This document shows positions 46,587 to 59,313 of a DNA stretch of 64,000 bases, piece by piece; the first letter of the stretch is position 1; every line of letters starts with the position of its first letter. Both the position numbers and the translations under genes were made by a program. Below the pieces are notes generated by a model, which made no database searches, was not told the DNA's origin, and worked only from the letters and a program-made list of their open reading frames with translations. Source of the stretch: Dendrobium chrysotoxum (Eukaryota; Streptophyta; Magnoliopsida; Asparagales; Orchidaceae). The stretch lies in NCBI GenBank assembly GCA_019925795.1, contig CM034307.1, positions 36,233,201 to 36,297,200 of the forward strand, read 5' to 3'.

Positions 46587-47000
46587 ATGAGCCGGATTGC
46601 TCCGCCTTGGTCTCACGCACCTGTGGCGAAGAGATTCGTCCTGCGGCTGTTCATCTCGCTCAAGTACGTGACAGCGAACGTTGTGGATCGCCGTAGCGGT
46701 AGGGTTATTGTGACGGCTTCCTCGGTGGAGAAGGCGCTCAAGGAAGGACTCGATTGCGGCCGCACCTGCAACTCCAAGGCAGCTGCCGCAGTCGGCGAAG
46801 TCCTCGCCATGCGCCTCAAGGTAGACGGCTTGGCGAGCGATCCCATCCACGCTAATGCCGCCAAGGAAGTCGAGAAGAAGGGCTTCAAGAACCGCGCTAA
46901 GGTATGGGCTATCCTCAACGCCATTCGCTCCCACGGGGTTAACCTTGTCCTCGATGATGATGACGATAGTTGCAAAGATCATCATTTCCCTTGCCGCTGA
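46587..47000 (+). CDS. uL18 (L18p/L5e) family ribosomal protein
   Basis: Host gene. uL18 proteins bind 5S rRNA in the large ribosomal subunit; plants also have short L18p/L5e-like proteins, some thought organellar. 137 codons from ATG 46587 (context AAATGAG), GC-rich against its AT-rich surroundings. Family pattern: KRFVLRLFISLKYVTANVVD, then the SSVEKALKEGLDCGRTCNSK stretch, AAAAVGEVLAMRLKVDGL, and AKVWAILNAIRSHGVNLVLD, then an acidic run. The last ten residues (SCKDHHFPCR) look unlike the family. No cleavable transit peptide is obvious. A Mutator-like element occupies the upstream region 51 bp away, so promoter and 5' UTR are probably altered. An alternative last exon may exist at 47153-47224. 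Confidence 0.8.
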   Translation: MSRIAPPWSHAPVAKRFVLRLFISLKYVTANVVDRRSGRVIVTASSVEKALKEGLDCGRTCNSKAAAAVGEVLAMRLKVDGLASDPIHANAAKEVEKKGFKNRAKVWAILNAIRSHGVNLVLDDDDDSCKDHHFPCR

Positions 47001-47224
47001 TGACCACAACCTGTTTGATGAAATTCCTGTGAAGTTTTTCCCTGATAGAGAAGCTTGAGTATCACATGAGAAAAAAACTCTTTTTAAATGGGCATTTGTT
47101 GTGTTGACATTAATGATTAATGCTCACTGTTTAATGACTAACAATTACTTAGGTGGGCATCATCATTTCCCTCGCCACAGATGACGACAACCTGTTTGAT
47201 GAAATTCCTGATACAAACATGTAA
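46979..47224 (+). other. Duplicated C-terminal exon-like segment after uL18
   Basis: About 50 bp (46979-47029) recur at 47159-47210 and encode IIISLA-DD-NLFDEIP in one frame. The second copy follows a textbook 3' splice site (TGACTAACAATTACTTAG, 47152). A donor AAG|GTATGG at 46901/46902 is codon-phase matched, giving a 128-residue isoform ending NLFDEIPDTNM. Confidence 0.4.
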
Positions 47225-47550
47225 GCTCCTTTCTAAATGGCATGTAATTTATCGTGAAACGAAGCTTGAAGAGATATTCAGGAATTTTCATCCTCTTGTT
47301 CTCTTTAAGCGTTCTCAAAATTAACAATATTTGGATGAAACAATCCAGGTTTAGAATTGGCCAAAGGACAATGAAGAGAGCATGAAAAATGTTTGTTTCT
47401 CTCCAGTTTCATATGGCGATCAGATTCACTAAATTCATTAAATATTTTAATTGATCCATATATGTGTGTTACATTAATGATTACTACTTACCGAATTGAG
47501 CCTGAATTGAGTAAAGTGGGTTTTTTGCACTAAATTAATAATTCAAATAA
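47225..47550. other. uL18 downstream region
   Basis: AT-rich; probably the 3' UTR and flank of the uL18 gene. No other gene seen. Confidence 0.5.
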
Positions 47551-49329
47551 TCAAGAACAACAATAGCAACAACATCAAACATTTATCCTACTACGTGGGG
47601 TCGGTAATATAAATCATTTTTCTCCATTCTGTCATGTTAAGAATCAAATTCTCATTTAAATCTAGTGAACACAGACCATTTCTAATATTTCCTTTTTATG
47701 TCTACCTCTGCCTCTCTAAATATAGGTCAAATCTAACACATTTACTTTCCCAACCAAGTCATCAAAAGATCGATATTTTATGTGACCAAACCATCTAATC
47801 TTATCTGCCATTGGAGCTACTCTAGCTTTTTCACGTATATACTTGTTTCGCATTCTGTCTCTAAGAGTAAAGCCACTCATCCACCTGAGCATCCTCATCT
47901 CTACAACACTTAATTATATGCCTCTCTTTTAATGGCCAACATTTCGCGCCATAAAGCATTGCAAGTCTCACCACCATCTTATGGAATTTTCCCTTAAGTT
48001 TGAGGGATAATTTTCTATCACATAATAGGCATGATGCATTTCTCCACTTCAACCATCCAACTTGAATTCTACTAATAATACCTCATCTATTTAATCATTG
48101 CTCTGGACAATAGACGCGAGATATCTAGAACGTGTACTCTTATTAATGACTTGATCGTCCAAAGTCACAAGCCTCCCATTAGATCTATTATTATTAATTA
48201 CACTCCATATATTCAGTTTTAGATCTACTTAAACAAAAACTTTTAAACTCTAAAGTTGACCTCTATAATTCAAGTTTACCTTCAACTCCCTCTATAGTCT
48301 TATCAACAAGAAGAATATCATCAGCAAAAAGCATACACAATGATACATTCTCCTACAAATGTCTAGTAAGAACATTTATATATAAAACAAAAAAATATGG
48401 TCTTAAAAGTAATCCTTGATATAATCCAACTGAAATGGGAAAACACTTGGTCCAACCTCATGTGTTTGAACATAAGTAATAGCTTCTGCATATATATCCT
48501 TAATGATTTGAGTATAAGCAGTATTAATGTATTTCTTTTCTAAAACTATCAATAACACTTAGAACTTTATCAAAAGCTTTCTCTAAATAATAAATATCAT
48601 ATGTAGACCCTCCTTATTCTCCCTATACTTCTCCATCAAACCTCTCAATAAATGTATAGCTTTCATAGTAGACCTACCCGACATGAATCTAAATTGATTT
48701 TGAGAAACATTAGTATTACGTCACAACCTATGCTCAATAACTCTCTCCTAAAATTTTAAAGTATGACGCATTAACTTAATTCTTCTGTAATTCGCACACT
48801 CATATGTATCACCTTTATTCTTAAAAATAGGAATCAACACACTCCTCCACTCATCTAACATCTTTTTAGTTTTTAAAATAACATTGAAAATTTTCGTAAG
48901 CCAAAAAATTCTTTCATCTCCTAGGCATTTACACACCTCTATTAGAATATCATGAAGTTCAACATCTTTTCCATACTTTATTTTTTTAAAGCCTCTCTAA
49001 CTTCAATTTTACTAATACTACGATAAAAATAAAAATCTTTATTTTCATTTAAGGTGTTAAGGTCACTAAAATCAGTAGTATTCTCACAATGTTTATTAAA
49101 AAGCTTATTAAAACACCTCATCCATCTTTGTTGAATATCCTCTTTTAATTAGAACATTTTTTTATCTTCATCCATAACAAATACGCTTCACTTAAATTAA
49201 ATCCTGAATTCTATCTTTTTGCTTGACTAACTTATACATATATCATTCCCATCCTTAATATCTAATCTATTATATAAATCATTAAAAACTAAATTCTTTA
49301 CATCACATATTATTTTCATAGACTCTTTA

Positions 49330-49362
<33 letters not shown>

Positions 49363-50631
49363 GAATTTTTACATCTAAACCAATTTTTTAACAAAACTTC
49401 TATTTTTGATTTTTTCTTGCACATTTTAATTGCACCACCAACTATTTTTACTTTTTGGAGCTTTTGCTTTTGATACTCCAAGCACATCCTTTAGAATATT
49501 CCTAATATTATTTACTACTTCTTTCACACATAATATTAGCTTCCTCATGTACAGTTAGAATATGAAGATCTTAAATCTTATTCTAAAAAATATTTTTGTT
49601 AGTGTTATTTAAATGTCTCCATCTAATTCTGGAATAATATTTTACTTTATTTTTTATATTCTGCTCCTTCATTTTAAAAATTAAAACTAATAAGTGATGC
49701 TGGATACATAAACTTTCACTCATAATAATTTTACAATCTTTGTTATCTAAATGATATATTTTTCTTATAAGGAATAATCAACTTGAGTTTTACTATATTC
49801 ATTCTCATAAGTGATGAGATGCCCCTATATTTTTTTAAATAAGGTGTTAGCAATTTTAAAATTATAAACTAGAGAAAAAATTAATATAATCCTACCAACT
49901 TTATTAATAGCTCCAAATCTATAGCCATCATAAATATTTTTAAAATATTTTTTCTCTCTGCCAACATGTATATTTAAATCTCCTCCAATAAAAACACTTT
50001 CTTCAAGAGATATCTTTTATATTAATTCTTTTTGAAGTCATTTTAAAATTTTAATTATGAACACATATCCAAAGCTACTTGAGGAGCATAAGCACTTATG
50101 ATATTAATAATCATAATATCAATAATAGTCTTTCAAACTATAATTCTATTTTCAATTCTACTAATTTCTACCACATTATCTTTAAACTATTATCTATAAT
50201 CCCACCTACTATATTTTGAATACGACTCCTACCTAAATATCATAGTTTAAACCCTACACTATAAATCTCTTTGGCTCTCTTCAATCCATTTAATTTCCTA
50301 AATGCATAGAATATTTTCCTATAATATCTATTAATTTCATTAATTTCCTATAAGAAAAATTATATTCCACATTCATATCCTAATTTTATTTTTGTGGACT
50401 GACTTTTTTGCCCACATCCATTAGTGATGTGAGAACTCTTGCTTATTTAACATTGTACACTGGCATCGGTGCAACAACCCTTGCACACTTTTCACTATAT
50501 TTAGGCCATACAGCACGTTGCTTCCAAGGAATGTCCTACCATTAACACAATGTATTAATAGATTTATGTTATAATTATTCAACGAGTTTTATGTTGGTTG
50601 TCAACTTACCTAATGTAACACTTCACTTTTC

Positions 50632-51052
50632 AGGTGTGTTAAAATATGTTTTCGGGTCGGGTTCAAGTCATACTCAAAATTGACCTGCTCTTAACACGTT
50701 TAATTCGTTTGTCCAAATGGGTTAAAAATGTAGACCCGAGCCTGACCTAGCCCCACTTTGACCCAAAACAACTTGGCCCTCTATCCCGATTGAGTGTGAC
50801 GAGGGAACGCGAGCAGGTAGGAGATCGTGAGGCTGAGTGCACAGGTGAGTAGGTGAGGGGCCGAGATGTGGGTGACGAACGTGTCAAACAGGTTGCATTT
50901 GAGTTCACAGGTTTACTGAATCCAATATTTCAATCGGGTCGAAAACTTAACCCGAACCAAATCTGTTTCTTAAATGAGGTGACCCAAACCTAGAACTTTT
51001 TAATTGGGTCCAAGTTGGGTTTTTAGGTCGTGTCATATATTGACACCCCTAA
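50632..51052. mobile_element. hAT-like MITE in LINE
   Basis: About 420 bp. Ends AGGTGTGTTAAAATATG and the complement of AGGGGTGTCAATATATG. Flanked by CACTTTTC / CAATTTTC (8 bp, one mismatch). Interior has GGGTCGGGTT and GACCCGA phrases typical of this kind of element. Confidence 0.6.
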
Positions 51053-51069
51053 CAATTTTCTCTTATAGG

Positions 51070-52020
51070 ACTTAAGACTTGATAACAACAATGTTAATTA
51101 TAAAATCATAAGCAAGAGAAAAATTTAATATGATCTACCACTTTCATTAATCGCTCCAAATTTATAACCACCATGAATGCTTTAAAATCTTACATTTCTC
51201 TACTAGTATGTCCATTTAAGGCTTCATTTGGGACACCTTTTTTACTATTTTCTAAAGTAGCTTTCTTGTACAAAAATTTATAATTCAAAAAATATTTATA
51301 CTAAAAATTTGCTTTATGAAGCAGTAAGAAAGTTATCCCAAATGAAGTATAAATCTCATCAAATAAAAATTCTTTCTTCATGAAATATCTTTTGTATTAA
51401 TTTTCTTATGACATTCCTAAAATTTTATTTTACACACATATCCAAACCTATTTGAGGAGCATAAACACTTACAATATTAATAATATTAATATCAACAATA
51501 ATCTTTAAACCTATAATTTTATCTGTAAATCTATTAGTTTCTATATTATCCTTCAAACTCTTATCTAAAATCATAAATACACAATTTCTAGTATGACTCC
51601 TATCAAAATACCATAGTTTAAATTATAAACTATCAATCTCCTTAATCTCTATAACCTATTTAGTTTCATGAATGCATTAAATACTTATCTTCATATCAAT
51701 TATAATATCTATTAATTCTATTAATTTGCCTGTAAGAGAACCTATATTCCAAATTCTTGTACTAATTTTAGTTTTATTGACTAACTTTTTTGCTCACATC
51801 CGCCCATGATGTGGAAACATTTACCTATTTAACATTGTACCCGATGTTGATGTAGTTGCCCTTGCATATTTCTTATTGTATTCATGTCATACAACGCATC
51901 ACTTTTAGGGAACGCCCAAGCATTAACATAATGTATTAAAGTATTTATGCCATAATCATTCAAAAAACTTTATGTTGGTTATCGACTATCTAACGTAATC
52001 TTTCACTTTTCTCATCCAGG
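51070..52020 (-). repeat. Second copy of LINE endonuclease region
   Basis: Parallels 49800-50630 base for base over long stretches (CATATCCAAACCTATTTGAGG versus CATATCCAAAGCTACTTGAGG) and holds its own MITE. Either a tandem duplication inside the LINE or a second truncated LINE. Confidence 0.7.
51220..51349. mobile_element. Tourist-like MITE, 130 bp
   Basis: Inverted ends GGCTTCATTTGGGA / TCCCAAATGAAGTA flanked by TAA (51217-51219 and 51350-51352). The paralogous copy at about 49977 lacks it and shows the unfilled site. TAA duplications are typical of PIF/Harbinger. Confidence 0.75.
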
Positions 52021-52030
52021 AATTATGACA

Positions 52031-53382
52031 TGGTGATAACAATATTAATTTAATAAATCAAATCAATTAGAAAAATTTATAGGTAAGGCTAATTATGCTT
52101 GAAATGAGATTGAACAATTTTGAATTGATAATTGAGATTTTACAAGCATATAGCAAGGGCTAACTAGGCTTGAAATTAGATCAATGATTTTGAACTAATA
52201 AATCATTAAACATTCTTTTAAAAAAAATCTTTGTTTAGATTTCATTTATTTTTCAAAGAACTGAGCTTCACTTTTACATTATCCTCTAACTAGTACTAAA
52301 ACATATCTCGAAACCATGGAGATCCCCTCATAAGCTTTGATATCATAATCATGGCCAATATTCTCTGTGTATCTTCTACTGAAATAGTGAAGCATCTAAG
52401 ACGAAAAAAAAGGTCAGACTAGCATATCCAATATCTTCTCCTTTCAATTACAAAAATTACGTAAAAGAAAGAAATTAGGGGCAATTGATGTAATATTAGT
52501 GTTCCATGCAAATTTTTTCTTATTACAAATATTGGCTAATTAACTGATAGAATTTCTATATTCAAATCATTGCTAAGTCAATTTATGTATCCCCAGACAA
52601 AGCTACTTTGAGAAAAAGCAACTTAAATGTTGAAACACCATTATTTTCATAACAATCTGCTTTACAAATATATTATTCATAACTTCATAATCACAGAATA
52701 ATCAAAAAATCATGAAGATGATAGATGCTAAATATAACATTCTAGGTCAAAAATTTTTATTATCAATCAAAATTATGATGCAACAACTAATAAGAAAGAT
52801 ATCAACATTTTTCAAGAATGTTGTTGTGGGTCTCCGGAAGGATAATGCTAGTGGGGATTAGAATGCAAAGAGTGTGATCACATAATCCCATATAACAAAA
52901 TGGTCGTAGACCTTTACACTCTATACAAGCAGGCCAGTATAAGAGCAGATAGAATCGTACATATTATTATCCATAGAGAATAGTTGTTTTCACCTACATA
53001 TCTCGATGGAAAAAATATATATGACCTGATAATCATGAGATTTTTTCCATTCGATACATCAACTCAAGTTGGGTTTATTTGATGTGGGTGTTAGTTTTCG
53101 AAAGGTGGAAGCCCCTTTGATTAATTATATCTTAGGCTTTGACCTAAGAATACTCTCGATTAGATATGCTACTTTATTCTCGTCTTAGTTTGATGCATAG
53201 TGGGATACTTAAGTTCTTCTCATCCATGAAAGATAGGCTCAATGTTTTATTCAGCACATGAAGATCATGTTGTCACTCAGTTGATCAGAAAGGGAGAAAT
53301 TAGGAGAAGGGAAATCACACATCAGGCATGCAGTAGAGAAAGATGAAAGGGACGTCATTAGTGTGACTTGGATAAGTGAGAT
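52031..53382. other. Unassigned AT-rich host sequence
   Basis: Nothing recognised: no long ORF, no clear repeat. 53378-53382 (GAGAT) would be the left target duplication of Tat B. Confidence 0.5.
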
Positions 53383-54805
53383 TGTTGACCTCATTTTTGT
53401 ATAAGGTCACTAGGACCCACTTGGGTTTCTTTTTAGTGACCTAATGATGGAGAGATGTCTACCCCTTAGTCATAAAGGTCCTAATAAAGACCCAATTTAA
53501 TCCCAATTAAACCCAGCTCTACCTTTCAGCTCAATCTTTAATCTAGCCTTCAATCAACATTTAATCAAATTTCAAATCATATCCAATTAATTTCAATCAT
53601 TCATTTGATTTCCATTTATATGAATGGTTCAAGGTCAATCACTTAACTCTTAAATCCAACCCAAATCCAACATTCCAAATCAAACCTTTAAGGTCAAGGA
53701 CCTAGGTCCTAAAATCCTTTCTGGGTGAACTTTCTATCACCTAGAAATCCAGTCAAGTGACCTCCAAATCATGATCCATCAATTGCATATTATCCAGACA
53801 TGTCTTTGAGACCAACCCTTCAAATTTGAGCTCAATCCAACACTCCTAGCCACTCAAACTGAATCTTTTCCCAAAGGCTGCAAAACCTTCAGTTATTTAC
53901 AACCTATGCCACTAGACTTGCCATCCAGAGCAATTTGACTTTGGGACCCTCTCCAAACCCTTCAATCACAGTCATGACTTTTTCTATGATTGATTGACCA
54001 GTAAATTGCACTTTTCCAGACCCAGTTTGACCCAGTGTTGACCAGGGGTCAAAATGACCAAAATGCCCTTTATAGGGATTTTTGATCTTTTCCCCAAAGT
54101 TCAACATGACCTTCCCATATCAATATTTAAAACCTATTCCAATGGATCCTAAATATCATTATGAATACATTAGACCTAAACTCAAGTCTTGATTTGACCT
54201 GGTTGACCAAGTCAACCAAGGTTGACCAAAAATGCCCCTTAAGGTTTCAAATGTCAATTTCAATCCAAATGACCTTACCAATGTATGAAACCACCTCCAT
54301 TGATCTCAAAATACTCATTTGAACCTTTTGACCCAAAGTCAACCCATGTTTTGGCCAGGTTGACCAAGTCAACCATGGTTGACCAAATCAACCCTTAACC
54401 AACATTAAGGTCAATTTCAATGCTTGAACCCATTTTAAATCAAATCAATCACTCAAAATCATTCAATTGGACACCCTTGACATGTCCAAAGCTTTCCAAG
54501 TCAAGCTTCCCCTTGGGTTGACTTGGTCAACCTATTTGGAGGAGTCAAAACCCTCTCCAAACCCCTTTAAGCCTATGAAAAGAGGCCAAATCATGGCCAC
54601 ATCACCAAGCCACCTTGGCAATCCATGGCTTAATCCAAAACCTGTTCAAACATGATGGAAAGTGACCATTTTCTCTCTTAAGAGGCCCTAAGCCAACTCC
54701 CTAAACCAAGCCAAGCATTGGCTCGAGGTTAGTGATGGCTTGGATAGGTGGTTGATAAATAGCACTTCGCAAGTCAAAATGCCACACACCGCCGTTGTTT
54801 TGGCA

Positions 54806-54826
54806 CCAATCATTGCCAATGATTGG
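54806..54826. promoter_or_regulatory. CCAAT palindrome in Tat B LTR
   Basis: CCAATCATTG-C-CAATGATTGG, perfect except for the central base; same as 1611-1631 in Tat A. Confidence 0.55.
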
Positions 54827-56289
54827 CACCGGTTCTTAATGGACTTAAAAAATAAAAAAATAGTCATAAGTTTCAAAATTTATAGTAAATTCATTTCTAC
54901 ACCAAATTAAGTTTTTTTAAGCTCGTTGGAAAGATAATTCTACCTAGTATTTATTAAAATTAATTTTGAGTTGATTTGATTACTGGATTGTGAGATATTT
55001 ATGTTTCTTTAAAATCGATTTTTTATTATTTTCTCACAATCCAGTGGTCAATTGAGCCCCAAATTTTGGTGGAAGGTATTTGGGTATCTTAGGCATGCAC
55101 TATAATTTTCTTGGGTTCAGATACCCATTGAATTATTGTGATGTGAATTTTAAAAGTAATGAGTCCATTTTGGACCCAAAATTTTGAAAATTCATAACTC
55201 CATTTTTTTGTAGAATTAGATTGCATAATTTGTGTGGTATGATTGCATATGTATCAGGGTTAGACACACCAAATTTCAAGCCTATTTGAACAGTAGAGAC
55301 ACCAAGGGAAAATAATTAAGGAAAAGTCTAAAAAATTTAGAAAATTCCTAGGGGATTCTACACACATCCAATAAGGGTGAAACTTGAACATAGAAATCTT
55401 AGTGAAATGACGAACCTTAGGTTCAAATTTCATTGAATTTGGAGGTCATTAAGTTAGAAAATTAATTATCCAAAGTTTCAAACTTTTTAAGGACCCAAAA
55501 AATTCAAAAAAATGTAATAAAATCCAAATTAACTCTGAAAAATACAAATAATATCACAAACTGACCAAAACTTATCCCTCTACCTAGAAAAAATAAAAGC
55601 TCCATGACTGGACTCCTAATTCAACTTTAATTTGACTTTTAATGAAAATCAATAATTAATTAAATTAAATAATTAAAAATTATTAAAAATCTCAAATAAT
55701 TTTCAAACACTTGAAAATGCCCCCATGGGTCATTCCTGACCGTCGGGATTGATTCCATGCAGTTTGGGATGAGTTTGGATCAAAATGATCAAAAGCTTTC
55801 TAATTAAACAATTTTTTAAAATTCCAATAATTAGGAAAACTTTGAAAATGCATAACTAATTACAGAAAAATCTAAATTGAGCAAACTTAGTGTCAATCAA
55901 CTCCAATTAAGGTTCAGTATTTTTTAAAAATGTCAAACCCCCAAAATCTGGTCAAATTCAAAAAGTCAACTTTTCGGTCAACCGTAGATCAAATCTAGGC
56001 CCAAACTTCGAAAAATCATAACTTTTTATAGAAAACTCCAAATTGAGCGCGCTAATAGTCAAACTACTCATCATAAAGTCTAATATTTATTAAAAAATTG
56101 AAACTTATAAAATGAGCTTCAAATATAAAAGTCAACTTTTGGACCATTTAATTAACATAATTAAATAATTCCAATAATTTCTAAAAATCTAATAATTCAT
56201 TAAAATTCCAGAAAATTTTAATTTGATTAATAAAACACTTAATCAACACCCAAATACACAACAACCACTTCAAAGATGAAGTTTATTGG

Positions 56290-56540
56290 ATGGACTACTC
56301 CGGGCTACGGGGCTAAGTGTCCTAAGGAGACCTGGTTCCTCGAGCCTGGTGGCACAACGCCACGAATGGATTCAATGAAGTGTTAAACATCAAAATTAAG
56401 TTTCTCTTAACTACTAAAATAAATAAAAATCCTTAATTTAACTACATCAATAAGGTTTTTAGGATGAACTACTCCGGGTTGCGGGGCTAAGTGTCCTAAG
56501 GAGGCCTGTTTCCTCGAGCCTGGTGGCACAACGCCACAAA
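56290..56540 (+). repeat. Duplicated GC-rich LTR island, Tat B
   Basis: Copies at 56290-56366 and 56466-56540, with CTCCGGG, GTGTCCTAAGGAG and TGGTGGCACAACGCCAC. Counterparts of 93-344 and 20130-20380 in Tat A. Confidence 0.75.
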
Positions 56541-59296
56541 CCTGTTGATCAAAAATTTAAAATAATTTAACTTTTAAAATTAGTAATTAATTAAATTAAT
56601 TAATATTAATTGATCTTTAATTTCTAACAAATTAAATCAATTTAATCAACCCCGATTGCTACTGGGTAACCCAGGCCTACGAGGCTATTAACTTAGCCCC
56701 AAGGAAGGTGAAATAAACTTCACAGCCTCAGTAAGCAACAAATGTAGCAATCATTTAACAACTAAAATATATTTAAATCAAACTTTAATACACTAATACT
56801 TAAACTCAAACATAAAGTTCCCTTTCAGCCTTTAATAAACTCAAACATTAAACAACTCCAACAAATTACCCAGCTTAAGATCTACCCCAGCCACACGACC
56901 TTCTATACACACTTTAGATGATTTGCTAGGATAACCAACTCTAGATCTAGGCTAGGCTGATGTTTACTTTTTTGCTCTGTGCTGGGTTTTTTTGAGTTTG
57001 TATTGCATGTTGTGATTGAAATTGATTGATGTGTTTGTTTACTTTCTTTACTGTACTCAGTGAATTGATGTGATGGGCGATTAAATTGCCCCTAGGTTAT
57101 GAACGATCTGGATACTCACTGAATTTTTTGCAGTTGACCACGCTCATGCAGGGCAATATGGGGGCTAAATAAATAATAAATATAAATACTACATGTGCTT
57201 CAGCTGCTTAGCCCCCAAAGAAAAAGAGTGTGGCCAAGCGTGTTTACTTTTCTGCATATATATATATAACTACTTGGGATGTGATTTAATATTTAAATGC
57301 TTAGGATAACCTAGCAGAAGAGTCTAAAATTTTTATTTTTATATTTATGTAATTTATTTGAGTATTAAGTTGTGAAAGTAGCACTTTGAGTTTGGGATAC
57401 ATAGATTCAAAGATTGGATTCCAAAGAGGAAAGTATACCCCTTTGGAGGATAATCCTAATCCATTTGGAACTCCAAATTTGGATCACTTTACTGCCCAAA
57501 GTGAAAAAAATAACCTTCCCCTCGAGGGAAGAGTTCTCTTTTCTATTTGGGTATCCAGCCACAAAGAATCCAATGAGCTCGAGGAGGAGAAGACCAAGGA
57601 GTTGAAGACAAAGAGTATCCCACTCAAAGTCGCTTGCATTTGTAGTAGAATTAGAATCTGGGTTGTTGTTAGTGGTGCCCAGCCATTTTTAATTTATATA
57701 AATCAGGGTTGTAATAAGCAAGGCAGTTTGCCTATGTATATTTACTTAATTAATTTAATTATTTAATGTATTTTGATTTGATTTGATTGTGTATAGGGTT
57801 ACCTACTTTTCTTAGTTTTTTGGCAATTGCATGTCATTCTTTTTTATTTAGCCTGGATTTGATCGGAGGCTCGTGGGGACACAAAAATATTCTTTTACCT
57901 AAACTTTAATAAAAAAAATTTAGGATAACATAGAAACTCTAACGCTTCTAAGAAGTAAGCCCAGGTCCACCGGGAATTCTCATAGCATTTTGATGCATCT
58001 TCTTTCCATTTGTTATGCACCTCCCCACCTATGGGTTCTGGCAGACCACTTGGCCTATGAGGGTGCAGATCTGTCAAGGGGAGTCTGTGCACTCTAGGAT
58101 AAAACCTATTTTTAAGCTTTTTTAAAACTGCTTCATTCCATTTTAAGCATTTAATCGAGTTGATCAGCATGCATTGCATTATAAATCAAGTAAAAAGTAT
58201 GTCTAAAATTTTAATTGTATTTGCTTTAACATTTTCATCCAACATAAGTCAAGGGGCTACTTAGCATAATCTCTAGATGTCGGCCCCGACCTCTCAAAAA
58301 ATTTAATGAAAATATCCTATCACTCTTGCATTAAATGATCAGACTCATAGATTTTAATCGCCTAGGTGGTTAGCTGGCTCCCCAATATAGGCTGGGGTAA
58401 GTCCAGGTTTTGCACTGCATTAGTTAGGTTCGGACTACTGTGTTTCAGTGTCCAAATTTAGATTTAGAATCCGGGGCAGATTTCTTTTTGAGTCATAAGA
58501 CCCCGACCTCTGGGAATATAATCCCAAATTTCTAATAAAGTGCTCAACTCAAATTAAGTTTTCTCTCAATCTAAAATTTAAAGCCCAACACTTAGCCTAG
58601 GATGGGACACTTCTGAATTATTTTCAGAATCCAAAGGTGTCTCCTATTCTTCTTCCTTTGATTCCAAAATAAGTGTTCAATCTTGCTCCAACCCCATTTA
58701 AAATTTTAATTTCATCTCTTTGATATCATTCCTAGAAAATCTCTAAATAAAATTTCTACCATTATTTTAATCGAAAGTTTTCTTAGGGGACTCTGGTCTC
58801 CCATGATGTAATTAACTACGAGGGCTTGCGCTCGTTGGAGATTTAGAACCCACAACTGATTTTCAAAATTGATTTTTAAAATTCAATTAGTCTTCATTAA
58901 GAAAATTAAATTATTGATGATCTTATCGTTATGTTCGAACGATTGTTAACGAAAGATATTTTCTCCCTTTGGGGAAATATATCTTTTGTTAAGATGAATT
59001 CGAACATGAAATTAATGATCACTTCCCTTGATTATCGTAGCTTGATATTTGACTGAACTTTATTTTGACCCTTCGGGGCCATACAAAGTTTCTCTCTTAA
59101 ATCTGGTTACGATATTCAAGATAGAATTTATAATTCTAAGTCTGAACGTCATCCTAAAATTTTATTTTCACCTCCCGAGATGGTATAATATTTTTGATGG
59201 GATGTTTGATTTTAGAATTAAATTTTAATGTCAATTTTAAATTTCTCAAAGAAAACTAAACTTTTCAAAACCCACTTTCAAACACCAAACAAAAAA

Positions 59297-59313
59297 TGGC
59301 GACCACGGTGGGA
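59297..59313 (+). promoter_or_regulatory. Tat B primer-binding site
   Basis: TGGCGACCACGGTGGGA, 5 bp after the LTR. It shares TGGCGAC with Tat A and then differs at several positions, suggesting decay or another isoacceptor. Confidence 0.7.

Larger units (their letters stand above)
47551..52030 (-). mobile_element. RTE-type LINE, decayed
   Basis: 3' end at the left: a (TTG)-like tail (complement of 47552-47580) and the plant RTE 3' box CTACGTGGGGTCGG (47591). Coding remnants in order from the right: endonuclease (AYAPQVALDM and FIGGDLN, about 50090-49960), a basic linker with DLYNRLDIKDG (49487-49227), RT (CLGDERIFWLTKIFN, IPIFKNKGD, NYRRIKLM, 48936-48748; LFADDILLVDK with FADD at 48317-48328), and the C-terminal part (LLCDRKLSLKLKGKFH, then MRMLRWMSGFTLRDRMRNKY and RWFGHIK, 48052-47720). 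Many stops. It would copy itself by target-primed reverse transcription. The endonuclease part is present twice. Confidence 0.85.
53383..59291 (+). repeat. Tat B 5' LTR, 5909 bp
   Basis: Starts TGTTGACCTCATTTTTGTAT, ends ACACCAAACA. Landmarks shared (inverted) with Tat A: terminal hairpin 53386-53409, CCAAT palindrome 54806-54826, GC-rich islands 56290-56366 and 56466-56540, conserved block 56655-56730, and the AGGGCTTGCGCTCG segment near 58815. The 126-codon ORF at 57386-57766 lies wholly within the LTR and resembles nothing I know, so I do not call it a gene. Confidence 0.85.

Noticed and set aside
46393..47058. Minus-strand and alternative-frame ORFs over the uL18 gene
   Set aside because: Shadows of a GC-rich coding region; only the plus frame from 46587 shows family residues.
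57386..57766. 126-codon ORF in Tat B LTR
   Set aside because: Lies wholly inside an LTR, no recognised motif, and the counterpart in Tat A (about 19000-19220, inverted) does not preserve it as an ORF.
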